Source of the DNA: Nostoc sp. UHCC 0870
GTDB taxonomy: Bacteria; Cyanobacteriota; Cyanobacteriia; Cyanobacteriales; Nostocaceae
Assembly: GCF_022063185.1 (NCBI RefSeq)
Contig: NZ_CP091913.1
Span: 2,729,501-2,793,500, forward strand
Direction: 5' to 3'
Length of the DNA stretch: 64,000 nt
Position 1 is the first letter of the stretch. Every line of letters starts with the position of its first letter. Positions 27,776-36,740 of the stretch are shown in pieces. The notes beneath the pieces are model-generated. The model had not been told where the DNA came from. It ran no database searches and saw only the letters and a list, made by a program, of their open reading frames with translations. The translations under genes were made by a program, and so were the position numbers.

Positions 27776-28453
27776 TTAGGGAAGTAGGGGAACTGATTTC
27801 TGTTTTCTATTCTTTAATAAAGTAAAGAAGCGATAAGTTTTGCGGACACCATCCAGTATAAAGTAAGGAATCTTCAGCCGTAGTGGTGAAAGGATGGGAC
27901 GATATAACCAGTAATAAGCTCTCTTGAGATTATCCCATTTAGAACACTTCTCCTGATCAAGAAAGTCAGAAATATCTACTACTAAACCTCTACCTTCATA
28001 CATCATCACATTGCGACCGTGAACATCATGGGGGTAAAGTCCACGCTGACGCGCATAATCTAAAGCCTTATCTATATCTTTTATCACCTGTTTAGGGATA
28101 CGCAAACCCCGTGGGATGCAGTCGTATAGAGTCACCCCATATAATCGCTTCAGGATTAAACAGCCATCTTTTGCATATAGACATTCCGAAAATGCTGGGT
28201 GAGAACCGAGACGACGATATACTTCCACCTCTTCTGCAAATCCTGGTCTTCCAGGTGCGTAAATCTTGACTACCAACTCTTGGTATTCAGGGTGACAAAC
28301 CACCACCGCATAGTTACCTCTACCAATCAATTGCCAAGGATGGGGAAGATAGCGAACTTCTACGGGATCGTGGGGATTGACGCTTTCGACTTGCAACTCA
28401 GGTAGTAACTCTTGATGAATACTTTCAATCAGTCGATGTATATGCTCATTCAT
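27776..28453 (-). CDS. Protein kinase-like (RIO/aminoglycoside-kinase fold) protein
   Basis: 225 residues. Kinase-like motifs: an ATP-binding region LIGRGNYAVVVCHPEYQELVVKIYAPG with the VKIY lysine, a catalytic-loop-like LYPHDVHGRNVMM (HD...N) and a metal-binding VVDISDF (DxSD in place of DFG). It is about 80 residues shorter than a full Hanks kinase, so a small eukaryotic-like or lipopolysaccharide-kinase type is likely. The substrate is unknown. It lies 24 nt upstream of the Uma2 gene on the same strand. Confidence 0.7.
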   Translation of the reverse strand: MNEHIHRLIESIHQELLPELQVESVNPHDPVEVRYLPHPWQLIGRGNYAVVVCHPEYQELVVKIYAPGRPGFAEEVEVYRRLGSHPAFSECLYAKDGCLILKRLYGVTLYDCIPRGLRIPKQVIKDIDKALDYARQRGLYPHDVHGRNVMMYEGRGLVVDISDFLDQEKCSKWDNLKRAYYWLYRPILSPLRLKIPYFILDGVRKTYRFFTLLKNRKQKSVPLLP

Positions 28454-28744
28454 ACTGGTTTCGGCTGTTGATTAAGTAAATGAAGCTATTTGACTTCACC
28501 AGTATATTTCAAAGCATTACCAAACTAGATTTACGTTTATTTAAGCAAAAAAAATGCCTGTTTATGTTGTGGCGATCGCGTTCCTCCCACCGTAGGCGTT
28601 GGCGTTTCGCCCACCGTAGGAGATCGCTAGCATTTGTTCAAATTCACGCCAAAACTCTTGTAGCTGATACTTGAATAGCTGAAAATGCCAACGGTGTAAT
28701 ATTTCCTTCCCCAATAGTTTGTACTTCAGTTGCCTATTAGCGCA

Positions 28745-29077
28745 TCATGTTAATACTAGAATACTTTCTTGCTCTGCATTGCCAAAAATGCTAATTGTGG
28801 TGTAATTTTCCCGTAAGATTTGCACAATTTTGGCAGTGGAGCAGTTACCGACACGGAGATAGATAAATTTTGGCGGATGACCGTAGACAAGACTACGCTG
28901 ATGAAAATCAGAATCCTTGGAAACAATCACAAAATCATGAGCTTTGGCATATTCCCAAATCAGCAAATCATCACTTTGGGTAAGTTCGAGTAATTTTACG
29001 TGTGTTGAATTCGGATAAATATCCGCAATTTGAGGAATAATTCTGTCAGAAATATTTTCGTCTAAAAGTAGTTTCAC
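28745..29077 (-). CDS. DUF5615 PIN-like toxin
   Basis: 110 residues with the DUF5615 pattern: KLLLDENISDRIIPQIADIYPNSTHV, then IWEYAKAHDFVIVSKDSDFHQRS, a PIN-like set of acidic residues (D/E near 6-7, D near 56-58). Such proteins are predicted RNases and toxins. It overlaps the DUF433 gene by 4 nt (ATGA), the usual antitoxin-toxin arrangement with the antitoxin first. Confidence 0.87.
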   Translation of the reverse strand: MKLLLDENISDRIIPQIADIYPNSTHVKLLELTQSDDLLIWEYAKAHDFVIVSKDSDFHQRSLVYGHPPKFIYLRVGNCSTAKIVQILRENYTTISIFGNAEQESILVLT

Positions 29078-29307
29078 TGGGATGCTACAAATAATTTTCT
29101 CTCTCGGTCAGCAGCAAAAGCCAAACAAGCTTTGATATCTTCAGATGTAAGTTCAGAAAAGTCTTCTAAAATTTCTGTCTCTGTCATCCCACCAGCTAAA
29201 TATTCCAAAATGTCATACACCGTAATTCGCATTCCTCGAATGCAAGGTTTACCACTACGTTTTCCAGGTTCAATTGTGATGATATCTTTGTAGTTCATGA
29301 GAAACAA
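29074..29307 (-). CDS. DUF433 antitoxin
   Basis: 77 residues with the DUF433 HTH signature IITIEPGKRSGKPCIRGMRITVYDILEYLAGGMTETEILEDFSELTSEDIKACLAFAADRE. It pairs with DUF5615 and is expected to neutralise it and repress the operon. The stop overlaps the toxin start by 4 nt. Confidence 0.9.
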   Translation of the reverse strand: MFLMNYKDIITIEPGKRSGKPCIRGMRITVYDILEYLAGGMTETEILEDFSELTSEDIKACLAFAADRERKLFVASQ

Positions 29308-29389
29308 GTTCTACTTTGGGTAGTTCACCTTTATTCTATAGCTTGCATTTTATTCATAGAAAATTACCTTAATTGACGATCTGACATTA

Positions 29390-29995
29390 ATGATGCTAAA
29401 TTTGATTCAAATATTGATTCTATATTTGGTTATGAATAAGGTTCAAAAATTAGCACATAAGGTTTTGCAGCGTCAAGAAGAGTCAGTAAGATTTTCCATA
29501 ACGCTAACAAAAACAGACAACTTGCGCCTAGAAAAGCTGGCTGAAATTATAGGTCGTTCAAAAAGTGCCTTCTGTAGTGAACTAATTTCAGCTGCATTAG
29601 ATGACTTTGAGACAGTTATCGATACTCCTGAGTGTGAAACTGACTTACCTCTTCCTTCTGCTGAGAAATATGCAAAAGCTTTCAGTGCTATTGCAGACAA
29701 ATTAACTGAAGGACATCGAGCTATGCTTAAGGCGCATTATCATAAACATAATCAGACCAGCACTACTCCCGAATTAGCTAAAGCTGCTGGTTATGAGCAT
29801 TTTGGTGCAGTTAATCTTCAATACGCAAGATTAGGTGAGATGCTTGCAGAATACCTAAATTGGTCTTTGCCTCAACACTCTGACGGCTCTCCATTTCCTA
29901 CAGCTTTTATTGTTAAATGGCATAAAAAAGATGTCTGGTACTGCACATTGCATCCACAAGTGGTTGAGGCAATGAAAACGGTTGGTCTAGTTTAA
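29390..29995 (+). CDS. Ribbon-helix-helix protein with a C-terminal domain shared with restriction-type HNH proteins
   Basis: Up to 201 residues; ATG at 29435 (MNKVQKLAHK) is the more plausible start because the first 15 residues are hydrophobic and unlike the rest. An RHH-like part, VRFSITLTKTDNLRLEKLAEIIGRSKSAFCSELISAAL, precedes a domain LTEGHRAMLKAHYHKHNQTSTTPELAKAAGYEHFGAVNLQYARLGEMLAEYL. I associate the latter pattern with N-terminal regions of 5-methylcytosine/HNH restriction proteins. No nuclease motif follows. It may be a DNA-binding regulator or orphan specificity-like protein; function is not established. Confidence 0.65.
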   Translation: MMLNLIQILILYLVMNKVQKLAHKVLQRQEESVRFSITLTKTDNLRLEKLAEIIGRSKSAFCSELISAALDDFETVIDTPECETDLPLPSAEKYAKAFSAIADKLTEGHRAMLKAHYHKHNQTSTTPELAKAAGYEHFGAVNLQYARLGEMLAEYLNWSLPQHSDGSPFPTAFIVKWHKKDVWYCTLHPQVVEAMKTVGLV

Positions 29996-29999
29996 TCCT

Positions 30000-30080
30000 A
30001 GTGTAGGGGGTAGCTCACAAGTGTAGGTTTTTTAGTAACCCCTACACCCTTACACCCCTACACCCCTACACCCCTACGTA
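30000..30080. repeat. CACCCCTA tandem tract
   Basis: Repeated ACACCCCTACACCCCTA units between the RHH gene and the desaturase. A related G-rich tract, in the other orientation, lies at 7745-7815. Confidence 0.75.
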
Positions 30081-30112
30081 ACGCAAGCATTGGTCGCACA
30101 CTCAGGCTGAAG

Positions 30113-30970
30113 TTAACCTTGAGTTTTGCTTAACGATGGGGGTAAGATGACTTTCTTCGCTAAACCTAAAGTTTGTAAAAGTTTAATGCTCCACCAAGTA
30201 ACATCAATCTCCCACCATTTGAAACCGGCTTTAGCTACGTGGGGGTAAGTGTGATGGTTGTTGTGCCAGCCTTCGCCGTAGGTAACGATAGAAACCCACC
30301 AGAGATTACGCGCATTATCATCAGCGTCAAAGGTGCGATAACCCCACATATGGGTTGCAGAGTTGACGAACCAGGTGGAGTGCCAAAGTAATACGGCTCT
30401 GAGAAACATACCGTAGATGACAAAAGGCCATCCGCCCAAAGCGTACAGCAATAATCCCATAGGAATTTGCAAGAGGAGAAAATAGCGATCTAACCAGCGA
30501 TAGAAAGGTTGTCTTGCTAAATCAGGGGCGTATTTTTTATAGATTTCATAATCAAAAAACTCGGAGCGGGGATATAAGATCCACAACATATGACTCCACC
30601 AAAAGCCCCGCTTGGCAGAGTATGGATCTAAGCTGATATCTTCGGTGTGGGCGTGGTGCTGGCGATGTCCTCCAATCCAAAAAATTGGGCCTCCTTGGAG
30701 AGCCAAAGCACCGATGATGGCGATCGCATATTCTAACCATTTGGGTACTTGAAAACTCTTATGGCTGAGTAATCTGTGATATCCCAAACATATGCCAATG
30801 CTGCCAAATAACCAGTGCAGAAACAACAGCAACCCAAGTGCTGACCAAGAGAAAAACCAAGGGGCTAAAAACGCTAAGGCATGAATTGTGCCAAAAAATG
30901 CCACATTTATCCACCTGAGACGCAGTGAATCTTTTCCCTCAGAGGCGAATGCCAGATTTTTTGCGGTCAT
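30113..30970 (-). CDS. desC: Acyl-lipid delta-9 desaturase (DesC type)
   Basis: 285 residues from the ATG at 30970 (MTAKNLAFASEG, AGGAA box upstream); a frame extension to 31063 exists but looks unlike the family. Three histidine boxes that bind the di-iron centre are intact: HRLLSH, HRQHH and HNNHH. Four membrane helices fit the fold. The enzyme puts the first double bond into membrane glycerolipid acyl chains at position 9, using ferredoxin. It is divergent from the TetR gene at 31153, with palindromes in between that suggest regulation. Confidence 0.92.
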   Translation of the reverse strand: MTAKNLAFASEGKDSLRLRWINVAFFGTIHALAFLAPWFFSWSALGLLLFLHWLFGSIGICLGYHRLLSHKSFQVPKWLEYAIAIIGALALQGGPIFWIGGHRQHHAHTEDISLDPYSAKRGFWWSHMLWILYPRSEFFDYEIYKKYAPDLARQPFYRWLDRYFLLLQIPMGLLLYALGGWPFVIYGMFLRAVLLWHSTWFVNSATHMWGYRTFDADDNARNLWWVSIVTYGEGWHNNHHTYPHVAKAGFKWWEIDVTWWSIKLLQTLGLAKKVILPPSLSKTQG

Positions 30971-31081
30971 AAAAATTCCTATTAACTGTTTCGGTAGCAA
31001 TTTGCTCTTGGATCTGGTGCATTCATAGCCAAAGAGGGATTTATTTACCCGCTTGGCACTCATTCGTTACAGTAGACTAGA

Positions 31082-31096
31082 GCAAGTATCACTTAC
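31082..31096. promoter_or_regulatory. Operator-like imperfect palindrome, desC/tetR intergenic
   Basis: GCAAGTATCACTTAC resembles the stronger palindrome at 31126-31146 (core GCAAG-N5-CTTGC). It lies upstream of desC and may be a second site for the divergent TetR protein. Confidence 0.5.
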
Positions 31097-31125
31097 ATTT
31101 GGTATGCTAACAAATCTCTGGTTTT

Positions 31126-31146
31126 AATGCAAGCACCACTTGCATT
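31126..31146. promoter_or_regulatory. Operator-like perfect palindrome before tetR
   Basis: AATGCAAG-CACCA-CTTGCATT, 8-bp arms with a 5-bp spacer, ends 6 bp before the TetR start codon. Position and symmetry suit a TetR-family operator and autoregulation. Confidence 0.65.
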
Positions 31147-31152
31147 TTCTTT

Positions 31153-32370
31153 ATGAAATCTCAATCTTTGTCTACACGTCAACGTTTGATTCAGGCAGCT
31201 CTAGAGTTGTTTACGGCTCAAGGGGTTAGTGCTACGACAACGCGCCAAATTGCGGAAAAAGCAGCAGTTAACGAAGTCACCTTATTCCGTAATTTTGGGA
31301 ATAAACATGGATTATTGTTAGCTGTACTAGAAGAATCGGCAGCTTTTACAAATTTAGGTGAATCCCTAATTAGCCGTGCTACTCCTCCAGGTGATGTTTA
31401 CCAAGCCTTGAAAGATTATGCAAGTGACACTTTGCAGGCTTTGGAAAGAATGCCGGAATTAGTGCGGTCTGTGGTAGGAGAAGCTGATCAATTTCCGGCT
31501 GAAAATCGTCGTGCTTTGGGAAGAGGATTAACAGAGGCTAACCGCTATGTTGCCGAATACTTAGTTACTGTAATTCAACAGGGGGACTTAAACACCTATC
31601 TCCCAGCAGAAAAATTAGCTAGCTTGCTTAATGGCATGATTCTGGGATATGCAGTGATTGAATTTACCAGCGAATTTCATGAACTGTGGGAAAGTCGGGA
31701 TGATTTTCTAGAGAATTTAGTAGAGTTATTTCTGCGTGGTGCTATGTCATCAGTTACAAGCAGCTTACTAACACCCTACAAGACCCAGGAAATAGCTGAT
31801 TTACCTGCTGTGTTAGTTCACGAAATTCTCAGACAAGCCAAAAGGTCGGGAGTACAAGATTTTGCGATCGCTTATTTATTATTTGCGACTGGTTTATCCC
31901 CCCAAGAAATAGTCGATTTGCAGCGCAATCACCAAATTTATGATCCTCAAAGTCACTTACTGCAAATTACCACCCCTGGGTATGTTCGACAAGTACCTGT
32001 CAATCAGTGGATTTTAGGAAAACGCTATGGTTCTTATACCAACAATCCGTTAATTAAATGGCTGAAAAGTCGTAAAGATACTCAGGCTGCGATGTTTCTG
32101 GATGCAACAGGTCAACCCATTGAGAAATCTAAGGTGTTGGAATATTGGCAAACATGGACTCAACAATTGTTAACTCCCCCAGGAAAACCACCAGAAATCG
32201 CCCAAGCGCAACATACCTGGCGCGTAGAAATGTTAATGCGTGGGGTCAGTCTAGAAAATTTGAGTATTCTTACAGGTTGCGATCGCGCTCAACTACAAGC
32301 TTACGCCCATAGAGCCAGAGAAAAAGCAGCGTTAGAGCAAGCAACTCGTTTAGATCAAAAGCCTGGGTAG
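31153..32370 (+). CDS. TetR-family regulator fused to a tyrosine-recombinase-like domain
   Basis: 405 residues. The N-terminal 50 or so are a TetR HTH (TRQRLIQAALELFTAQGVSATTTRQIAEKAAVNEVTLFRNFGNK), followed by a ligand domain to about 200. Residues about 215-395 resemble the catalytic domain of XerC/D: AIAYLLFATGLSPQEIVDLQ, then HTWRVEMLMRGVSLENLSILTGCDRAQLQAYAHR, matching the usual HTFATxLLxxGxxLxxIqxxLGHxxxxTTxxYxH. The first Arg (GLR) is Ser here and the lysine region is not evident, so recombinase activity is doubtful. It probably controls the divergent desC. Confidence 0.8.
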   Translation: MKSQSLSTRQRLIQAALELFTAQGVSATTTRQIAEKAAVNEVTLFRNFGNKHGLLLAVLEESAAFTNLGESLISRATPPGDVYQALKDYASDTLQALERMPELVRSVVGEADQFPAENRRALGRGLTEANRYVAEYLVTVIQQGDLNTYLPAEKLASLLNGMILGYAVIEFTSEFHELWESRDDFLENLVELFLRGAMSSVTSSLLTPYKTQEIADLPAVLVHEILRQAKRSGVQDFAIAYLLFATGLSPQEIVDLQRNHQIYDPQSHLLQITTPGYVRQVPVNQWILGKRYGSYTNNPLIKWLKSRKDTQAAMFLDATGQPIEKSKVLEYWQTWTQQLLTPPGKPPEIAQAQHTWRVEMLMRGVSLENLSILTGCDRAQLQAYAHRAREKAALEQATRLDQKPG

Positions 32371-32766
32371 AGATTGGGTAAAAGTTATTTTTATTACTTT
32401 TTTATGGGCGATCGCTAGTTACTATCTGTCTTTGAGTAGTAGTTTGATCAGTCCCTGACCAGCGAAACTTTCTGTTAAATTATCCTAAATTCAAGGCTTT
32501 AATCACTATAATCTCCAGTAATTCTTTGTCTGGCATAGGTCTAAACCTAGCGGTTATTTATTTTGCTTTTTCAGTGATATACCTCAGAGTATTTTAAATT
32601 TTTGATGTAGGCTAAATTTTTGCGTACTTTTATTCAGAAAATTCACATCAGTTTGTGGTATTGAATAAAGTGAAACATATCTTCACTAAAATTCATCCGA
32701 TATTCACTCTCCGTATTCTGGAGTCAAAATAGTATACAAAAACAGCAACACAGGGAGATAATTCCT
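32371..32766. other. 396-bp intergenic interval
   Basis: AT-rich, with one HIP1 site (GCGATCGC near 32409). I see no ORF, clear terminator or promoter motif. Confidence 0.5.
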
Positions 32767-33195
32767 ATGAGCCGAAAAGTGAACAAAGTGCTGAAACAGT
32801 CGGGTGTAATCCCCTATCGAGTCAGAAATGGTAGGGTGGAAGTCTTACTAGTGACAACGCGCGATCGCCAGCGTTGGGTCATGCCCAAAGGTGGTATCGT
32901 CAACGGTATGACTCCGCCTGCTTCAGCTGCTAAAGAAGCCTGGGAAGAAGCAGGCGTAATTGGGCAGGTAGATGATAATAAATTAGGTACTTATAAATAT
33001 CGCAAACGAGGCAAAATTTACTGCGTGAAGATGTATTTATTGCCAGTTGACATAGTTAGTAGTAATTATCCAGAAGCTAGTACAAGATATCGACGCTGGT
33101 TAGATGCTAAACAAGCCATGAAGTTAATCAAGAAATCTCCTCTAAAACGTATCTTAAAAGGCATCATCCAGGCAAAATCACAAGCTTGTGCATAA
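32767..33195 (+). CDS. Nudix hydrolase
   Basis: 142 residues. The Nudix box is present as PKGGIVNGMTPPASAAKEAWEEAGV (about 40-63). It keeps the EAWEEAG metal-binding glutamates, although the first conserved Glu (GX5E) is replaced by Met and the Arg of REUXEE is Lys. The N-terminal SGVIPYRVRNGRVEVLLVTTRD fits the diadenosine/inositol-polyphosphate pyrophosphatase branch. Likely cleaves a nucleoside diphosphate-linked substrate; the exact one is unknown. Stands alone, with a GGGAGA box before ATG. Confidence 0.88.
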   Translation: MSRKVNKVLKQSGVIPYRVRNGRVEVLLVTTRDRQRWVMPKGGIVNGMTPPASAAKEAWEEAGVIGQVDDNKLGTYKYRKRGKIYCVKMYLLPVDIVSSNYPEASTRYRRWLDAKQAMKLIKKSPLKRILKGIIQAKSQACA

Positions 33196-33219
33196 TTTCT
33201 TCTACCCAGTCCTTAACTT

Positions 33220-33645
33220 TTAAATTTGTTTTTGTAAAAAATATCGCTGATGTCCTGGGGGATAATCTTTCAGGACACCAAAAATTTGATAGCCCAAACG
33301 TTCATAAAAACCCAAGGCTTGAAAGCTAAATGTATCTAAGTAAACATGACTACAACTCCGTTGTTTAGCTACTACTTCAGCCTTCAGTAAAAGTTGCTGT
33401 CCATAGCCTTGACCTCTTAGGGTTTCAGCTACCCACAAGTGAGAAACAAACAACCATCCCCAGTGTGTTTTCCCAATTAGACCGCCAACAATTTCACCTT
33501 GAGCATCCCGAATGAAAACGCTGAGGGGATAAGCAATGTCTTCATTGTGTTGACTATTGTTGTTATATTCCAGAATTTTGCTAATTACAGCCCGAATATC
33601 TTGGGGATCAGGATTATCCTCTACAGAGACGCTTAACTCAGTCAT
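33220..33645 (-). CDS. GNAT-family N-acetyltransferase
   Basis: 141 residues. The acetyl-CoA-binding motif A is visible as LWVAETLRGQGYGQQLLLKAE (about 73-93) and motif B as YLDTFSFQALGFYERLGYQIFG. Full length for a single-domain GNAT. The substrate cannot be inferred. It converges with the Nudix gene, 24 nt apart. Confidence 0.9.
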   Translation of the reverse strand: MTELSVSVEDNPDPQDIRAVISKILEYNNNSQHNEDIAYPLSVFIRDAQGEIVGGLIGKTHWGWLFVSHLWVAETLRGQGYGQQLLLKAEVVAKQRSCSHVYLDTFSFQALGFYERLGYQIFGVLKDYPPGHQRYFLQKQI

Positions 33646-33902
33646 TTTTAATTTAAATTATTAAAACTAAATGAGCCTAAAATAACATGAGATTGCAGCC
33701 TCAGAGGTATACTACTAAGTCCTTACCTTTCAGTAGCCTATAGGTTTGTTACCATTACTGTGACTCTTCCAATAATGGAATCAGAGCAAAACTTTTGTAA
33801 ATCCTGCAACTATCTAAAGATAGATGCAAAGTCAAGGATTATACATAACTGAAAAAGAAACACTTGTGTCCGAATTAAGCCTGTATCATTTGTAATATTT
33901 TT

Positions 33903-36014
33903 ATGACTTCCCGGATTCGTTTTTTGATGTGCGCTCCTGACCACTACGATGTGGACTATGTGATTAATCCTTGGATGGAAGGAAATATTCACAAATCATC
34001 ACGCGATCGCGCCGTTGAACAGTGGCAAGGGCTACACCAAATTCTCAAAGAACACGCAATTGTCGATTTGGTAACACCCGAAAAAGGTTGGCCAGATATG
34101 GTTTTTACTGCCAATGCTGGTTTAGTGTTGGGTAAGAACGTCGTTCTCAGTCGCTTTTTACACAAAGAGCGTCAAGGAGAAGAACCATATTTTAAACAGT
34201 GGTTTGAAGGTAATGGTTACACCGTTTATGAATTACCTAAAGACTTACCTTTTGAAGGTGCAGGTGATGCACTTTTAGATAGAGAAGGGCGTTGGTTATG
34301 GGCGGGTTACGGTTTCCGCTCCGAATTAGATTCTCATCCATATCTAGCTAAATGGCTGGATATTGATGTGTTATCCCTGCGGTTAATCGATGAGCGTTTT
34401 TATCATTTAGATACTTGTTTTTGTCCCTTAGCAAATGGCTATTTGCTATATTATCCCGGCGCGTTTGATTCCTACTCCAACCGCTTAATTGAAATGCGCG
34501 TTGCAGCAGAAAAGCGCATCGCCATAGCTGAAGCGGATGCTGTTAACTTTGCTTGTAATGCGGTGAATGTAGACAGCATCGTGATTATGAACAAAGCTAG
34601 CGAGGGGTTAAAGTCTCGCCTCGCATCTGTTGATTTCCGAGTTTTAGAAACACCACTCAAGGAATTTCTCAAAGCAGGTGGTGCAGCGAAATGTCTTACC
34701 TTGCGCGTTACAGAACCTGTACAGGCTGAAGTTCACGCTAACGTATCAGTCGAAAGTCGGATTATTCGTTTAGAGGGTCATTTGCTTGACTCTGGCTTAA
34801 TTAACCGCGCTTTGGATTTGATTGTCGATACTGGCGGTAGTTTCCAGGTTCTGAACTTCAACTTGGGAGAACAACGGCAAAGTACCTCCGCAGCTGAGGT
34901 GAAGGTGTCCGCACCTTCTCACGAGGTAATGGAGGAAATCATCTCCCTGTTGATTGATTTAGGTGCAGTAGACCTACCACAAGATGAGCGAGATGTCAAG
35001 CTTGCGCCTGTGATTCAGGATGGTGTCGCACCTGATGATTTCTACGTAAGTACAATTTATCCTACCGAAGTTAGGATTAATGGGCAGTGGGTGAAGGTAG
35101 AAAATCAGCGCATGGACGGCGCGATCGCAATTACTCAAAGTCCCAATGGTCTACTAGCACGGTGTAAAATACTCCGTGACCTCGAAGTAGGTGAACAGGT
35201 AGTAGTTGACGTGCAAGGTATCCGCACCATCCGCAAAACCGAATCACGGGAACAACGCAACGCCCAAGAATTCAGCTTTATGTCGTCTGGAGTTTCCAGT
35301 GAACGGCGGGTGGAATTGGTGGTGGAACAAGTCGCTTGGGAATTGCGAAAAATTCGTGATGCTGGGGGTAAAGTAGTTGTCACGGCTGGCCCTGTGGTCA
35401 TTCACACAGGCGGCGGTGAACATCTATCACAGCTAATTCGGGAAGGATATGTACAGGCTCTGCTGGGTGGAAATGCGATCGCAGTCCACGACATGGAGCA
35501 AAATATGATGGGTACATCCCTGGGTATGGATATGAAGCGGGGTGTCGCCGTTCGTGGTGGACACCGCCATCACCTCAAGGTCATTAATATCATTCGTCGT
35601 TATGGCAGCATTGCCAAGGCTGTAGAGGCGGGGATAATTCATAGCGGCGTGATGTATGAGTGCGTCCGTAATCAAATACCTTTCGTCCTTGCTGGTTCAA
35701 TTCGGGATGACGGCCCCTTACCTGATACCCAAATGGACTTAATCAAAGCACAGGAGGAATACGCCAAACAATTGGAAGGTGCGGAGATGATTTTAATGCT
35801 GTCATCAATGCTACATTCCATTGGGGTAGGGAATATGACACCCGCCGGCGTGAAAATGGTCTGTGTAGATATTAACCCGGCTGTGGTGACAAAATTGAGC
35901 GATCGCGGTTCAGTTGAATCAGTGGGTGTAGTTACAGATGTAGGATTATTCCTGAGTCTGTTAATTCAACAGTTAGATAAGTTGACAAGTCCCTACATTT
36001 CTAAGGTAGGTTAA
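33903..36014 (+). CDS. agrE: Bifunctional arginine dihydrolase / ornithine cyclodeaminase (AgrE/ArgZ)
   Basis: 703 residues. The N-terminal half (about 1-280) is a guanidine-modifying fold: RIRFLMCAPDHYDVDYVINPWM, DMVFTANAGLV, FEGAGDAL, YHLDTCFCPL and NFACNAVNV with a candidate catalytic Cys. The C-terminal half (about 285-700) is the LOR/SDH-type NAD-binding domain with VVVTAGPVVIHTGGGEHL and ALLGGNAIAVHDMEQNMMGTSLGMD. In Anabaena, AgrE turns arginine to ornithine plus ammonia and CO2, then ornithine to proline. It is central to using cyanophycin-derived arginine in filaments. It is full length and stands alone. Confidence 0.92.
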   Translation: MTSRIRFLMCAPDHYDVDYVINPWMEGNIHKSSRDRAVEQWQGLHQILKEHAIVDLVTPEKGWPDMVFTANAGLVLGKNVVLSRFLHKERQGEEPYFKQWFEGNGYTVYELPKDLPFEGAGDALLDREGRWLWAGYGFRSELDSHPYLAKWLDIDVLSLRLIDERFYHLDTCFCPLANGYLLYYPGAFDSYSNRLIEMRVAAEKRIAIAEADAVNFACNAVNVDSIVIMNKASEGLKSRLASVDFRVLETPLKEFLKAGGAAKCLTLRVTEPVQAEVHANVSVESRIIRLEGHLLDSGLINRALDLIVDTGGSFQVLNFNLGEQRQSTSAAEVKVSAPSHEVMEEIISLLIDLGAVDLPQDERDVKLAPVIQDGVAPDDFYVSTIYPTEVRINGQWVKVENQRMDGAIAITQSPNGLLARCKILRDLEVGEQVVVDVQGIRTIRKTESREQRNAQEFSFMSSGVSSERRVELVVEQVAWELRKIRDAGGKVVVTAGPVVIHTGGGEHLSQLIREGYVQALLGGNAIAVHDMEQNMMGTSLGMDMKRGVAVRGGHRHHLKVINIIRRYGSIAKAVEAGIIHSGVMYECVRNQIPFVLAGSIRDDGPLPDTQMDLIKAQEEYAKQLEGAEMILMLSSMLHSIGVGNMTPAGVKMVCVDINPAVVTKLSDRGSVESVGVVTDVGLFLSLLIQQLDKLTSPYISKVG

Positions 36015-36154
36015 TTAAGAGTGCTGAGTTCCCAGTAGTGAGTGCTGAGTTAAAAGACCACCGACTCATAGGTGGTGCTTGTAGCTATTACATAAGTGCT
36101 GAATACTTTTTACTCACTCAGCACTCAAGACTATACAAGACGCACAGAAAGGAA

Positions 36155-36658
36155 ATGGTCAGAGTAGCTTTAACAAAAGAGTTGCAGATTAACTGGGTTA
36201 GCTTCATTGCTGACTTCATGCTAGCGGGGATGGTTTTTGGCCCTCCCATCGCTCCTTTTCTAGCTGCGTCTGGAGTCTGGTTGCTTGGGGGTATTGCGGA
36301 CATCATTTATTTCATGGGTAATCATGTATGTCCGCAACCAGAGATGGGCTTAGATTTAGCACCCCCATTTATTATGGCTGTGTGTATGCGCTGTTATGGT
36401 ACTGTTACAGGGTTACTAATTACCCGCCTGCTATATGCTGTGACTGGTGGTAAAGGATTTTATTGGCTCAGTCAGTACGGCTGGAATGGTGCGGCGTTAG
36501 CTAGCGTGTTAATGATGGCGTATCCTGTGGAATTAGCAGCGCAAATTTTTGGTCTATGGGATTTTAATAATTATTTAGTTACACCCTTTGGATTAATTAC
36601 AGGTTTGGCTTGGGGTTTGTTTACAATGCCGATTTTGCATGGTTGGCAGCGTCATTAA
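36155..36658 (+). CDS. DUF2085-type membrane protein
   Basis: 167 residues from the ATG at 36155 (MVRVALTKELQINW); the open frame runs upstream to 36038, but that part is translated from GAGTGCT repeat DNA and is rejected. Several hydrophobic segments surround the conserved CPQPEMGLDLAPPFIMAVCMRCYGTVTGLL, a Cys pattern typical of DUF2085. Integral membrane protein of unknown role. It follows agrE by about 140 nt on the same strand, though no functional link is known. Confidence 0.75.
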   Translation: MVRVALTKELQINWVSFIADFMLAGMVFGPPIAPFLAASGVWLLGGIADIIYFMGNHVCPQPEMGLDLAPPFIMAVCMRCYGTVTGLLITRLLYAVTGGKGFYWLSQYGWNGAALASVLMMAYPVELAAQIFGLWDFNNYLVTPFGLITGLAWGLFTMPILHGWQRH

Positions 36659-36740
36659 ACTAAGTCAGGGGACTGGCGACTAGTAAATATTGTGTATTAC
36701 CTACCTTTAACCAGCCTAATCTTGAGGATAGTGAAATACT

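Noticed and set aside
30971..31063. N-terminal extension of the desaturase
   Set aside because: The 31 extra residues are basic and unlike the family, and they would cover most of the divergent regulatory region; an AGGAA box precedes the ATG at 30970.
36038..36154. Upstream start for the DUF2085 gene
   Set aside because: The extra 39 residues are translated from GTGCTGAG-type repeat DNA and do not match the family; ATG at 36155 is better.
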